Below, one piece after another: positions 7,903 to 14,883 of a DNA stretch of 21,500 nucleotides. The notes under the pieces were generated by a model. The model searched no databases. It was not told the origin of the DNA and saw only the letters and a program-made list of their open reading frames with translations. The stretch spans positions 1 through 21,500 of the forward strand of contig DYTG01000014.1 of assembly GCA_020726085.1 (NCBI GenBank), given 5' to 3'. A program made the translations under genes and the position numbers. Source of the stretch: Sulfurovum sp. (GTDB lineage Bacteria; Campylobacterota; Campylobacteria; Campylobacterales; Sulfurovaceae). Positions within the stretch are counted from its first letter, which is position 1. Each line of letters begins with the position of its first letter.

Positions 7903-7924
7903 CCGAAGGGATTTTGCCCTTTGG
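7903..7924 (+). terminator. Hairpin after the octaheme cytochrome gene, possible terminator
   Basis: CCGAAGGG and CCCTTTGG form an 8-bp stem (one G-U pair) around a six-base loop, 14 bases after the stop codon. The bases that follow (AAAACCTCTTTACT) do not form a clean T tract, so termination would be weak or partial. Confidence 0.35.
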
Positions 7925-7939
7925 AAAACCTCTTTACTC

Positions 7940-7982
7940 TTAAGTGCATAGCTAAGACAAATAGCTTTTGCTGTGCATTTAA
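7940..7982 (+). other. Inverted repeat in the leader of the secreted-protein pair
   Basis: TTAAGTGCATAGC (7940-7952) pairs with GCTGTGCATTTAA (7970-7982) as a 13-bp stem with two G-U pairs and a 17-base loop. AGCTA and TAGCT inside it could form a competing small hairpin. It ends 18 bases before the ribosome binding site of the gene at 8013, so it could be a terminator remnant, an mRNA-stabilising 5' structure or an attenuator. No function is established. Confidence 0.4.
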
Positions 7983-8012
7983 AAGTAAATACAAAAATAT
8001 TAGGAGTCAAAA

Positions 8013-8657
8013 GTGAAAAAGATTTTATGGAGTAGTTTGCTGTGTGTAGGGGTTTTTTTACAAGCGGGGATTTTTGAAGAGATAGAGATTATGCAAAAGG
8101 GTGCAGATGGCTATATTCTAGGCAAAGCACTTAATGATGAACAAAAAGAGATAAGGGAGCAAAAAGGCGTTAAGAGTGATAATCCCCATGTGGGCAAATT
8201 TCTAGCCAATGAAAATTTGCTTATTGCTTACAATACACAAAACAATCGTGTATTGGCAATCAACAAACGCTTAAACAAGGTCACGCAAGTGCAACTTCAA
8301 ACGCTTATAAGCAATCTTATCCATGACTACGATGAACCAACTGCTATGGCTCATGACAAGATGATCTATTGGATTTACAACGCCAAAGGAGAAAAGCTTG
8401 ATGGAGAAGATCTCAAAAGCTTCAAACAATCACTCACAAACAAAAATGCAGAAAAAACAAGTTTGGCAGAGTTTATGAAAAAAAGCACAGAGAACAACAC
8501 CACAAGCGATGCCCCAAAGAGTCAATTTGATCCCTATCTCTCCATCAAACTTAGCTCCGATACCCCCATAATGGAAAAAAAGAAGCCAAAAGAGGCTAAT
8601 CTCTATTTGATGTTCTCATCGGACAAACTCATTACTGCTACCACTACGCAAAAATAA
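8013..8657 (+). CDS. Secreted protein of unknown function
   Basis: I do not recognise this 214-residue protein. It begins with a clear signal peptide (residues 1 to about 18, with a likely cut after LQA), so it is probably periplasmic or outer-membrane associated. No lipobox, heme or metal motif is visible, and the mature part has no cysteine. It has a moderately charged helical first part and a Ser/Thr/Lys-rich tail from about residue 150. The start is GTG at 8013, six bases after TAGGAG (8001-8006). It follows the octaheme cytochrome gene by 124 bases with hairpins in between, so membership of the respiratory operon is uncertain. The next gene begins one base after its stop codon, so the two are almost certainly co-translated and may work together. 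Confidence 0.7.
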   Translation: MKKILWSSLLCVGVFLQAGIFEEIEIMQKGADGYILGKALNDEQKEIREQKGVKSDNPHVGKFLANENLLIAYNTQNNRVLAINKRLNKVTQVQLQTLISNLIHDYDEPTAMAHDKMIYWIYNAKGEKLDGEDLKSFKQSLTNKNAEKTSLAEFMKKSTENNTTSDAPKSQFDPYLSIKLSSDTPIMEKKKPKEANLYLMFSSDKLITATTTQK

Positions 8658-8658
8658 G

Positions 8659-9219
8659 ATGAAACAAATCTTTCTCAAGGGGCTACTTGTTGGCTCCTGC
8701 CTATTTTTTCTTGAAGGTGCTTCGTATATTGATAAGCTCGTAGAAAACAATGATACTATCAAACTCAAAGAGCTTATTGCCAAGACCCAAACGGTAGAAC
8801 ATGACACCGATTTGCCACGCAATCCCAAAGAGCATGATTTGATTATCGTTGAAAACGAATATGAGGTCAAAACACTTTTTGAATTCCATGATGCCCAGTG
8901 GAGTGAAAAATCAAATCCGCACTTAGCTATACTATTGGGAAATCATCAAGGCACGACTTATGGTAATCTTTTTAATTACAAAGTCAATGCCAAAGAGTTC
9001 GATCCCTACACCAAAGAGGATTTTAAATACACTCAGGAAACAAAGAGTAGCGTTAAACTCAAAATACTATCAAGTTCCAATAACGAAGAAGATATTAATG
9101 AGGCTATCAAGACAATAATTTTTCAAGAGAGAATAGATGTCAATGCTATCATTAGCATTCAGATTCTCCAACTCAATGTTACTAAGTGCAACATAGCGTT
9201 GAGTTATCGTGATAAGTAG
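8659..9219 (+). CDS. Second secreted protein of unknown function, coupled to the gene before it
   Basis: I do not recognise this 186-residue protein. The N-terminus (MKQIFLKGLLVGSCLFFLEG) is a signal peptide with likely cleavage near residues 20-21; the Cys14 context is not a convincing lipobox. The mature part is acidic and lysine-rich, with hydrophobic strands near its end (about 160-175). ATG at 8659 lies one base after the upstream TAA and has no obvious ribosome binding site of its own, suggesting translational coupling. Like its partner it has no cytochrome or metal-binding motif. It ends 10 bases from the convergent mnmG gene, leaving no room for a separate terminator. Confidence 0.68.
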   Translation: MKQIFLKGLLVGSCLFFLEGASYIDKLVENNDTIKLKELIAKTQTVEHDTDLPRNPKEHDLIIVENEYEVKTLFEFHDAQWSEKSNPHLAILLGNHQGTTYGNLFNYKVNAKEFDPYTKEDFKYTQETKSSVKLKILSSSNNEEDINEAIKTIIFQERIDVNAIISIQILQLNVTKCNIALSYRDK

Positions 9220-9229
9220 AGTTGCGACA

Positions 9230-11098
9230 CTATAAACTTTTTTGTACCATTTTGATATAGACGTGGAGTATCTCCAACGAAGCGGGAGTCACGCCTGAAA
9301 TCTCTGAAGCGTTAAAAAGTGTAGGAGGATTGGCTTTTTTGAGCTTTTCGACTATCTCATTGCTAAGTCCTGATACTTTGGCGTAGTCAAAATCAGTGGG
9401 GATTTTAAGTTTGAGCATATCTTTCATTTTGGAGACTTGCATCAATTGTTTATCGATGTATCGGTGATATTTGGCTTGGATAAGTATCTGTTCTATCACT
9501 TCATCACTGTAGCTTTCAAAAGAGGGAATAAGCGTCGTGAGTTTGCTGCGATTGTACTCCCCTCTACCGACTACATCAATGAGGGCGGTTTTATCGTTAA
9601 GTCCCATCTCACCGATACGTTCAAGCAATCTAATAAACTCTTTAGTAGGCGTGACATAGGTGCTTTTGAGATATTCCACCCCCTCTTCTATAGCTGCTTT
9701 TTTGGCATACAATCGCTCTAAATAGTCACGTTCAAGCAGTCCAAATTTCTCTCCGTAGTGGCTTAGACGTATATCGGCATTGTCTTCTCTTAATAGCAAT
9801 CGATACTCTGCGCGTGAGGTAAACATACGGTAGGGTTCGAGTGTCCCTTTGGTCACAAGGTCATCGATAAGTACTCCAATATACGCCTCATCTCGTCCCA
9901 AAATAAAAGGTGCTTCACCATTTAAGGCAAGGACAGCATTGATACCTGCCATCAATCCCTGAGCTGCTGCCTCTTCGTAGCCTGTCGTGCCGTTGATTTG
10001 TCCTGCGAAATAGAGGGCTTTGATTTTTTTGCACTCCAAAGTGTGGTAGAGTTGCGTAGGCTGGATAAAATCGTACTCGATAGCGTACCCATAACGTACG
10101 ATTTTGGCATTTTCCATCCCTTTGACGCTTTGTATCATCTCTTTTTGTACTTGTGTGGGCAAAGAGGTGTTCATGCCGTTAATGTAACACTCTGCGTTGT
10201 GTATCGTTTGAGGTTCGACGAAGATTTGATGGCGAGGTCTATCCCTAAAGCGGTAAATCTTATCTTCGATACTGGGACAATACCTAGGACCCACGCCGCT
10301 AATTTGTCCACTAAAGAGCGGTGCATTTTCAAAATTGTTCTCGATAATAGTATGCGTATCTTCGTTAGTATAGGTGAGATAGCAGGGCAATTGGATAGGA
10401 TTGAAGCTCTTTTTGTCGGTACGAAAACTAAAAGGCATAGGAGGCTCATCCCCGCCTTGGGGTTCCATAACGCTAAAATCAATACTCTTTGCATCAATTC
10501 TAGCGCACGTCCCCGTTTTGAGTCGTCCTATTTCAAGCTCTAAATGGCGTAAATACGCACTCAATTCAATAGAAGCAAACTCCCCTTGGCGACCCGCACT
10601 CAGTTGGGTTTTTCCGATATGAATGATACCGTTGAGAAACGTTCCTGCGGTAATAATCACTTTTGAAGCCCAATACTCATTGCCCAGTTGTGTTACCACG
10701 CCTTTGACGACGTTATTTTCGATCATAAGCCCCGTCACCATCTCTTGCTTGGCATCCAGATAGGGAGTTTGCAAAATTTTATCGTGCATATAATTTCGGT
10801 ATCTATCCATATCGATTTGCACCCTACTCCCCCGTACCGCTGGACCCTTTGAGCCGTTTAGGATTCGATATTGTATCCCCGTAGCATCGGTACAAAGCCC
10901 CATTTCGCCCCCAATAGCATCCAATTCTTTGACCAAATGCCCTTTGGCAAGTCCTCCAATAGCAGGGTTGCACGATGAAGCACCGATTTGTTCTACCAAA
11001 ATAGTCACAAGCAACGTCTTAGCCCCCATCCTAGCACTTGCCAACGAAGCCTCTATCCCTGCATGTCCACCACCAACAACTATTACATCATATTGCAT
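9230..11098 (-). CDS. mnmG: tRNA uridine-5-carboxymethylaminomethyl synthesis enzyme MnmG (GidA)
   Basis: The 622-residue, FAD-dependent enzyme works with MnmE to modify the wobble uridine (U34) of certain tRNAs, which supports accurate decoding. The FAD-binding GGGHAG lies at residues 9-14. The family block GPRYCPSIEDKI and the GYEEAAAQGL segment in the FAD domain are both present, and the C-terminal helical region that contacts MnmE is complete. I chose the ATG at 11098-11096 (MQYDVIVVGGG), five bases after AGGA; an in-frame ATG nine codons upstream adds residues not expected in the family. An extended -10 promoter (TGCTATAAT) lies just upstream at 11127-11135. The gene is convergent with the secreted-protein pair. 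Confidence 0.96.
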   Translation of the reverse strand: MQYDVIVVGGGHAGIEASLASARMGAKTLLVTILVEQIGASSCNPAIGGLAKGHLVKELDAIGGEMGLCTDATGIQYRILNGSKGPAVRGSRVQIDMDRYRNYMHDKILQTPYLDAKQEMVTGLMIENNVVKGVVTQLGNEYWASKVIITAGTFLNGIIHIGKTQLSAGRQGEFASIELSAYLRHLELEIGRLKTGTCARIDAKSIDFSVMEPQGGDEPPMPFSFRTDKKSFNPIQLPCYLTYTNEDTHTIIENNFENAPLFSGQISGVGPRYCPSIEDKIYRFRDRPRHQIFVEPQTIHNAECYINGMNTSLPTQVQKEMIQSVKGMENAKIVRYGYAIEYDFIQPTQLYHTLECKKIKALYFAGQINGTTGYEEAAAQGLMAGINAVLALNGEAPFILGRDEAYIGVLIDDLVTKGTLEPYRMFTSRAEYRLLLREDNADIRLSHYGEKFGLLERDYLERLYAKKAAIEEGVEYLKSTYVTPTKEFIRLLERIGEMGLNDKTALIDVVGRGEYNRSKLTTLIPSFESYSDEVIEQILIQAKYHRYIDKQLMQVSKMKDMLKLKIPTDFDYAKVSGLSNEIVEKLKKANPPTLFNASEISGVTPASLEILHVYIKMVQKSL

Positions 11099-11126
11099 AT
11101 TTTTCCTAGAGTATAAAAAGTGCATA

Positions 11127-11135
11127 ATTATAGCA
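11127..11135 (-). promoter_or_regulatory. Extended -10 promoter of mnmG
   Basis: On the minus strand TGCTATAAT (11135-11127) lies 28 bases before the mnmG ATG. It is a perfect extended -10, the dominant sigma-70 promoter element in Campylobacterota, with a predicted start near 11120 and a short leader. Confidence 0.6.
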
Positions 11136-11183
11136 AAATTTAAATCGCAATACTCTATAAGTTTCTAGCAAATCATCTTTGAA

Positions 11184-11212
11184 CCAGTCGTTGCGAGGCA
11201 CGAAGCAATCTA
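11184..11212. repeat. Copy of a dispersed 'TTGCGAGG..ACGAAGCAA' intergenic repeat
   Basis: The segment contains GTTGCGAGGCACGAAGCAAT, with TTGC and GCAA as inverted ends. This closely resembles a short intergenic repeat scattered in many unrelated bacterial genomes. One copy is visible here, between mnmG and dprA, next to a decayed Rpn-type gene start. Its mobility and function are unknown. Confidence 0.5.
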
Positions 11213-11238
11213 TTTTAAATTGGTCACAAGCAACAACC

Positions 11239-11301
11239 TTAAAATCGTAGCCAAATATCTTTTTTAAAGACTATATCGTTTTTGGGGTCGGAGAATTTCA
11301 T
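11239..11301 (-). pseudogene. Decayed start of an Rpn/PD-(D/E)XK family transposase-like gene
   Basis: Twenty codons from an ATG at 11301-11299 read MKFSDPKNDIVFKK followed by DIWLRF and a stop. The first 14 residues match the typical N-terminus of Rpn-type PD-(D/E)XK nuclease ('transposase') family proteins, which usually continue FKKIFG. Skipping one base after the A-run restores FKKIFG, so a frameshift and truncation are likely. An AAGGA precedes the ATG at normal spacing. The rest of the expected protein of roughly 300 residues is absent: only about 100 bases and the dispersed repeat separate it from the mnmG promoter. I read this as a remnant of a mobile or repeat-associated gene. Confidence 0.55.
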
Positions 11302-11317
11302 TTGGTTTCCTTTACGA

Positions 11318-12094
11318 TTAATTTTGCAAATAGACCATGCCGTTTTCGATGAGAATGATCCCATCAAACTCCGCCTCATAGACTCTATCACCAAATCGTG
11401 ATACCGCCTCTTCAATCGTAGGAAAGCTTTGGCAAAAGTAGAAAAAGTCATCTTTGACAACGGGGCTATTGACCGCCACTCCAAATTGCGAAGCAAACTT
11501 TTCAATCGAGTAGATAGGGTGTGCGTAACCGTCTATGAGAAGTTTATTGGTGCCTTTGCTCTCTCCGATACGATGAGGGAGGACATAAACGCTTTTGCCC
11601 ATCTTCAAAGCATACTCAACACTACGCAACGAACCGCTGTTTAAATCCCCCTCGGCGACTATCAAAATATCGCCCAAAGCTACCACAAGCTCATTGCGTA
11701 CCACGAAACTCCACCCCGTAGCTTGAAAATCAGGCTCAAATTGACTCAAAGCCAATCCTTGTTCTTCGATATTTTTAAGCAGCTCTCGATTGACGGCGGG
11801 ATAGCGAATATCAATACCCGAAGCATAAACGGCAATGGTATTGGAAGCCCCCGCACAACTGTGGGCTATCGCATCAACTCCCATCGCACCCCCACTTACT
11901 ATCACTACGCCCCTCGCAATAAGAGCTTGAACGAGGTGAGCGGTTTGGGTTTTGGTATAATTAATAGGTCGGCGAGTACCCACAATAGAGACTTTTGGAC
12001 GTTTGAGTAGTTCCAAATCGCCTTTGTAGTAGAGTCTATTGGGATACTTTTTCATCGCCCCCAAAGCAGAAATTTCAAAATCAATCAGTGGCAT
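11318..12094 (-). CDS. dprA: DNA-processing protein DprA (Smf)
   Basis: The 258-residue protein binds incoming single-stranded DNA during natural transformation and loads RecA. The Rossmann-like core shows IVGTRR (37-42), SGGAMGVD (67-74), an FVVRNELV-like segment near 130-137 and LNSGSL (151-156), all typical of DprA. A short C-terminal domain (about 205-258) fits the small winged-helix domain seen in Helicobacter and Campylobacter DprA; there is no N-terminal SAM-like domain, as is usual in this group. I chose the ATG at 12094-12092; a TTG six codons upstream would be closer to GGAGG but would add residues. The ATG overlaps, as TAATG, the stop of a 28-codon hydrophobic frame. It lies downstream of the Hsp70 operon and may be co-transcribed with it. 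Confidence 0.93.
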   Translation of the reverse strand: MPLIDFEISALGAMKKYPNRLYYKGDLELLKRPKVSIVGTRRPINYTKTQTAHLVQALIARGVVIVSGGAMGVDAIAHSCAGASNTIAVYASGIDIRYPAVNRELLKNIEEQGLALSQFEPDFQATGWSFVVRNELVVALGDILIVAEGDLNSGSLRSVEYALKMGKSVYVLPHRIGESKGTNKLLIDGYAHPIYSIEKFASQFGVAVNSPVVKDDFFYFCQSFPTIEEAVSRFGDRVYEAEFDGIILIENGMVYLQN

Positions 12095-12180
12095 TAGACA
12101 ATCACCCTCCAAAACAAAAATCCTACCGTAACAGCAATAACAATCCCTACAAGATTGAGTTTAAATCCTATTTGCATCAT
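12094..12180 (-). CDS. Possible small membrane peptide, or detached C-terminus of the zinc-ribbon gene
   Basis: A 28-codon frame begins ATGATG at 12180 and encodes a hydrophobic helix (residues 8-25) flanked by Lys and Arg, ending in TAA that overlaps the dprA ATG. The frame is open without a start codon back to about 12236, inside the zinc-ribbon gene. No ribosome binding site precedes the ATG. It could be a real small protein coupled to dprA, or the membrane tail of the zinc-ribbon protein separated by a frameshift. Chance cannot be excluded. Confidence 0.3.
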   Translation of the reverse strand: MMQIGFKLNLVGIVIAVTVGFLFWRVIV

Positions 12181-12370
12181 GGTTTTGATAGGAACAAGAG
12201 GATAGATTGGAGATATTATTTTTTGAAAATACCCTTAATAGTCTAAAGAACTTTCGTTTTTTTATTTCGTAAATAAAAGAGAGGTCACTTTGGCATCGTC
12301 GGCATATTTGATGGGTCGAGTTTAAAAGATTTTTGGCTCGACACACGGGGCAATTGTACTCAAACTCCAT
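12161..12370 (-). CDS. Small zinc-ribbon protein of the Hsp70 operon
   Basis: The 69-residue protein has a CPVC (Cys7, Cys10) and CRRC (Cys23, Cys26) pair that should bind one zinc ion, followed by a basic helical stretch (about 36-50). Its ATG (12370-12368) overlaps the Hsp70 stop codon as TGATG, so translation is coupled to the chaperone gene. I do not recognise a named family, and the role is unknown; the position suggests a partner or substrate adaptor of the Hsp70. The last 20 or so residues look low in information, and a hydrophobic stretch runs on in another frame, so a frameshift or truncation near 12180-12240 is possible. A longer ancestral protein is plausible. Confidence 0.6.
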   Translation of the reverse strand: MEFEYNCPVCRAKNLLNSTHQICRRCQSDLSFIYEIKKRKFFRLLRVFSKNNISNLSSCSYQNHDANRI

Positions 12371-14019
12371 CAATGGGAATCCTCTAAAAAGAAAATCGTA
12401 TCAATAATTTCCTCTTCGATAGTTGCTTTTTCTTCACTGTGCGCATTGATGTATTTGGCTTTGAGTGCTTTTAGATCCGCTTTGTCCTCTTCTAAAATAT
12501 CGCTCTCTAAAAGTTTATCAATTTTACCCATAATGGCTCTATCGTGCTCGTTTAAAATATCCATCTCATTGACGTTTGAGTGTTGTGAAGACTTTGAGAT
12601 TTTTGTCCTAAACTCACCCTTGATAATCTCATCTGTATGAATCTCTTTGCCCACAACCGACAACATACCGTCTTGATTGAGCGTAAATGTGACATCAATC
12701 GCACCCTCTTTGATAGGATTTTTGATTTCTAATAACATATTGCCTATGTTGATATTCTCACTTAAATCCTTTTCATTTTCACCTTGATAGATGTCGATTT
12801 CAAACCCTTCTTGATAATCACGCATAGCGTAGTAGCGAGAAACTTTACTCACGGGTACGGGTGTGTTTTTGAGTATAATTTTTGAGAGTATCAATTCAAA
12901 ACCCATTGATTCATTAAGTGTCGATATACCCAAAGAGTAGGGTGTAATATCAACCAATATAGAATCCGTATCAATCCCCTCTATGATTGCCCCTTGCAAA
13001 ATAGCTCCAATGGATACCGATTTGTCGGGGTCTTCAATAAGAATAGGGAGTTTGCCTGTCTTTTCGAGGATTGTATGGGTAACAAAAGGAATACGGCTAG
13101 AGCCGCCCGTAAGAATAATGGCTTCAAGATCATCAATATCGTAATTTGCATCTTCCAAAGTAGAGAGCAAAAGTTCAACGGTTCTATCAATATCTTCTCT
13201 AATGAGTTCCTCAAACTCTTCTCGTCCAATTTCAACTTCCAAATGCAGCGGCTCTTTATCTTTTTTGGCAAAAAACTTCTCATCAATAATCACTTCTTCT
13301 TGTGTTGAGAGGTCGATTTTTGCTTTTTCAGCAATTTGATTGAGCTTAATTTGCAACTTTTGAGTCAAAGGAATATCAAACCCGCTCTTTTGCCAAATCA
13401 ATTGGGAGAGTTTCTTATCAAAATCATCTCCTCCTAAGTAGTTGTCTCCGCTTGTAGCAACCACTTCAATAAGCCCTTTTGAATTTTCAATGATGGAGAT
13501 ATCAAAAGTCCCCCCACCCAAATCATACACTCCATAAAGCATATCTTCATCTTTGTTAGCACCGTAACTAATAGCAGCGGCGGTTGGTTCATTGATAACC
13601 CTTAGCACTTTCAAACCAGCCAACTCTACGGCTTGCGTCGTTGCTGCTCTTTGGTTTTCATTGAAATAGGCAGGAACGGTTACAACGCATCGATTGTATT
13701 TTTCACCCATCTCCTGCTCGGCGGTATTTTTGATCTTTTTGATAATCAAAGAGGATACCTCTTGGGGAGTAAACTCTTTGCCATTAAGCGTCACTTTTTG
13801 GTCGCTTCCCATAAGTCGCTTGATAGAGATAGCGGTATTTTCTTGGGCAATCATTGCCATATTTTTTGCTTTAATTCCAACAATTACTCCATCGTTGCTA
13901 ACATTGACGATTGAGGGGAGAAGAAAATCTCCATCAAAAGAGATATGTTTTAGCCCCTCATTGGTATAGACAGTAGCTACGCTGTTGGTTGTTCCTAAAT
14001 CAATTCCTATAATGTCCAT
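12370..14019 (-). CDS. Short Hsp70 chaperone (DnaK paralogue)
   Basis: The 549-residue protein has a complete ATPase domain: GIDLGTTNS (5-13, phosphate 1), YDLGGGTFD (165-173, phosphate 2) and LTGGSSR (303-309, adenosine site). The interdomain linker is ILVDITPYSLGI (354-365), where DnaK has a leucine-rich LLLDVTPLSLGI. A beta-type substrate domain follows (about 370-470), then only about 80 residues of helical lid, so the protein is some 80 residues shorter than DnaK and lacks an acidic C-terminal tail. The gene sits between a GrpE-like and a zinc-ribbon gene and overlaps both, so it is probably an accessory, dedicated chaperone and not the main DnaK. It is too different from HscA in its context (no isc genes) for that role. 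Clients are unknown. Confidence 0.9.
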   Translation of the reverse strand: MDIIGIDLGTTNSVATVYTNEGLKHISFDGDFLLPSIVNVSNDGVIVGIKAKNMAMIAQENTAISIKRLMGSDQKVTLNGKEFTPQEVSSLIIKKIKNTAEQEMGEKYNRCVVTVPAYFNENQRAATTQAVELAGLKVLRVINEPTAAAISYGANKDEDMLYGVYDLGGGTFDISIIENSKGLIEVVATSGDNYLGGDDFDKKLSQLIWQKSGFDIPLTQKLQIKLNQIAEKAKIDLSTQEEVIIDEKFFAKKDKEPLHLEVEIGREEFEELIREDIDRTVELLLSTLEDANYDIDDLEAIILTGGSSRIPFVTHTILEKTGKLPILIEDPDKSVSIGAILQGAIIEGIDTDSILVDITPYSLGISTLNESMGFELILSKIILKNTPVPVSKVSRYYAMRDYQEGFEIDIYQGENEKDLSENINIGNMLLEIKNPIKEGAIDVTFTLNQDGMLSVVGKEIHTDEIIKGEFRTKISKSSQHSNVNEMDILNEHDRAIMGKIDKLLESDILEEDKADLKALKAKYINAHSEEKATIEEEIIDTIFFLEDSH

Positions 14020-14582
14020 CGGTTTACCTTTACTTTTGCATAATTTATAATTTGATTTTGATATAAAAATCCCTCTTCAAAGATTTCGACAATCGCTCCA
14101 TCTTCTTGTGTTTGATCCTCTATCACCTCTACGGCTTCATGGAAATCCGCATTAAATCTATCGCCTACTTTTGCTGCGTATTGTATTCCCAGTAATTCCA
14201 AAATGGTTGCATACTCTTGCGAAAGCGAACCAAAACCCTCTTGAATAGAGTGAATCGCACGATTGAGTTTGGATATCCCAAAGAGTGATGCTTTGGGCAA
14301 GGAGTCAATGGCATCTTTTGCATTTTTAAGCAACGCTTCAAAGGCAAAAAAAGATTGCAGTTGTGTTTTTTCCAACTCTTTTTGCTTTTGGTTTAGCTTA
14401 GATTCCATAGAATAGACCAATTTGGTAAGTTTTTTGAACTCACCTTTGATGATCACTAACTCTTGGGCTATATGCTCTTCTTTCTCTTCTTCTTGCAAAA
14501 AGATGGAAAACTCATCGACTTCCCTATCGTCCATTAAGTCTATCTGTTGACAGATACGGCTTTTTAATTGCTCTTTTGTCAT
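14007..14582 (-). CDS. GrpE-like nucleotide exchange factor of the Hsp70 operon
   Basis: In this 191-residue protein, residues 30-75 form a charged, probably coiled-coil helix, followed by further helices. Residues 142-188 resemble the GrpE beta domain: FNADFHEAVEVIED then a turn and GAIVEIFEEGFLYQNQIINYAKVKV, compared with the GrpE pattern of a DPxxHxAv stretch and a VxxvxxxGYxxxdrvlRpAxVxV stretch. GrpE releases ADP from Hsp70 and resets its cycle. Its start ATG overlaps the J-like gene's stop (ATGA), and its end overlaps the Hsp70 start by 13 bases, so the three are translated as a set. It is divergent from the standard GrpE and probably serves only the neighbouring Hsp70. Confidence 0.78.
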   Translation of the reverse strand: MTKEQLKSRICQQIDLMDDREVDEFSIFLQEEEKEEHIAQELVIIKGEFKKLTKLVYSMESKLNQKQKELEKTQLQSFFAFEALLKNAKDAIDSLPKASLFGISKLNRAIHSIQEGFGSLSQEYATILELLGIQYAAKVGDRFNADFHEAVEVIEDQTQEDGAIVEIFEEGFLYQNQIINYAKVKVNRWTL

Positions 14583-14869
14583 ATTTGAAAAGGTACCTCA
14601 AAAATATTCTTTAGATAGCGACTGGTCTCTCTTTTGGGCGACTCATCCACCTTGATATCGACAGCCAAAGCATAGAGTTCTTTGGGGGCATCTTTAAAAA
14701 AATACTCTTCATTGGTCAAAATATCATAGGCATCCGAAATCTCACTAAAGGCTTGTGGATTTTGTTCGGGTGGATTTTCTCTTATCTTTTGTCGATAAGC
14801 TTTTTTGATATCTTCAAACGTGAAGTTATCTTTAAGTCCTAGCATCTCATAGGGGCTTTTTTTAATCAA
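14579..14869 (-). CDS. Degenerate J-domain protein with PPE in place of HPD
   Basis: In this 96-residue protein, residues 5-53 fit a J domain: SPYEMLGL, a helix IKKAYRQKI, a loop and a helix AFSEISDAYDIL. In the loop the essential His-Pro-Asp of DnaJ proteins is replaced by Pro33-Pro34-Glu35. HPD triggers ATP hydrolysis in Hsp70, so this protein may only recruit the chaperone, inhibit it, or act by a different contact. Residues 60-96 are a short extension with no glycine-rich or zinc domain. The start is TTG at 14869-14867 after a strong AAGGAG seven bases upstream, the only start that keeps the whole J domain. The gene begins 14 bases after the 725-residue protein gene and overlaps the GrpE-like gene. 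Confidence 0.78.
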   Translation of the reverse strand: MIKKSPYEMLGLKDNFTFEDIKKAYRQKIRENPPEQNPQAFSEISDAYDILTNEEYFFKDAPKELYALAVDIKVDESPKRETSRYLKNIFEVPFQI

Positions 14870-14883
14870 AATAGTACTCCTTG

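Noticed and set aside
11184..11212. Single repeat unit of a CRISPR array
   Set aside because: There is only one copy, no regularly spaced repeats and no cas genes.
11239..11505. 88-codon minus-strand frame overlapping the dprA 3' end as a complete gene
   Set aside because: Its first two thirds are an out-of-frame reading of dprA. Only the last 20 codons, which carry their own ATG and ribosome binding site, have protein similarity (Rpn start).
12370..14019. Assignment of the Hsp70 as the main DnaK or as HscA
   Set aside because: It is about 80 residues short, has an unusual linker and J-like/GrpE-like partners, and no isc or hrcA genes are nearby.
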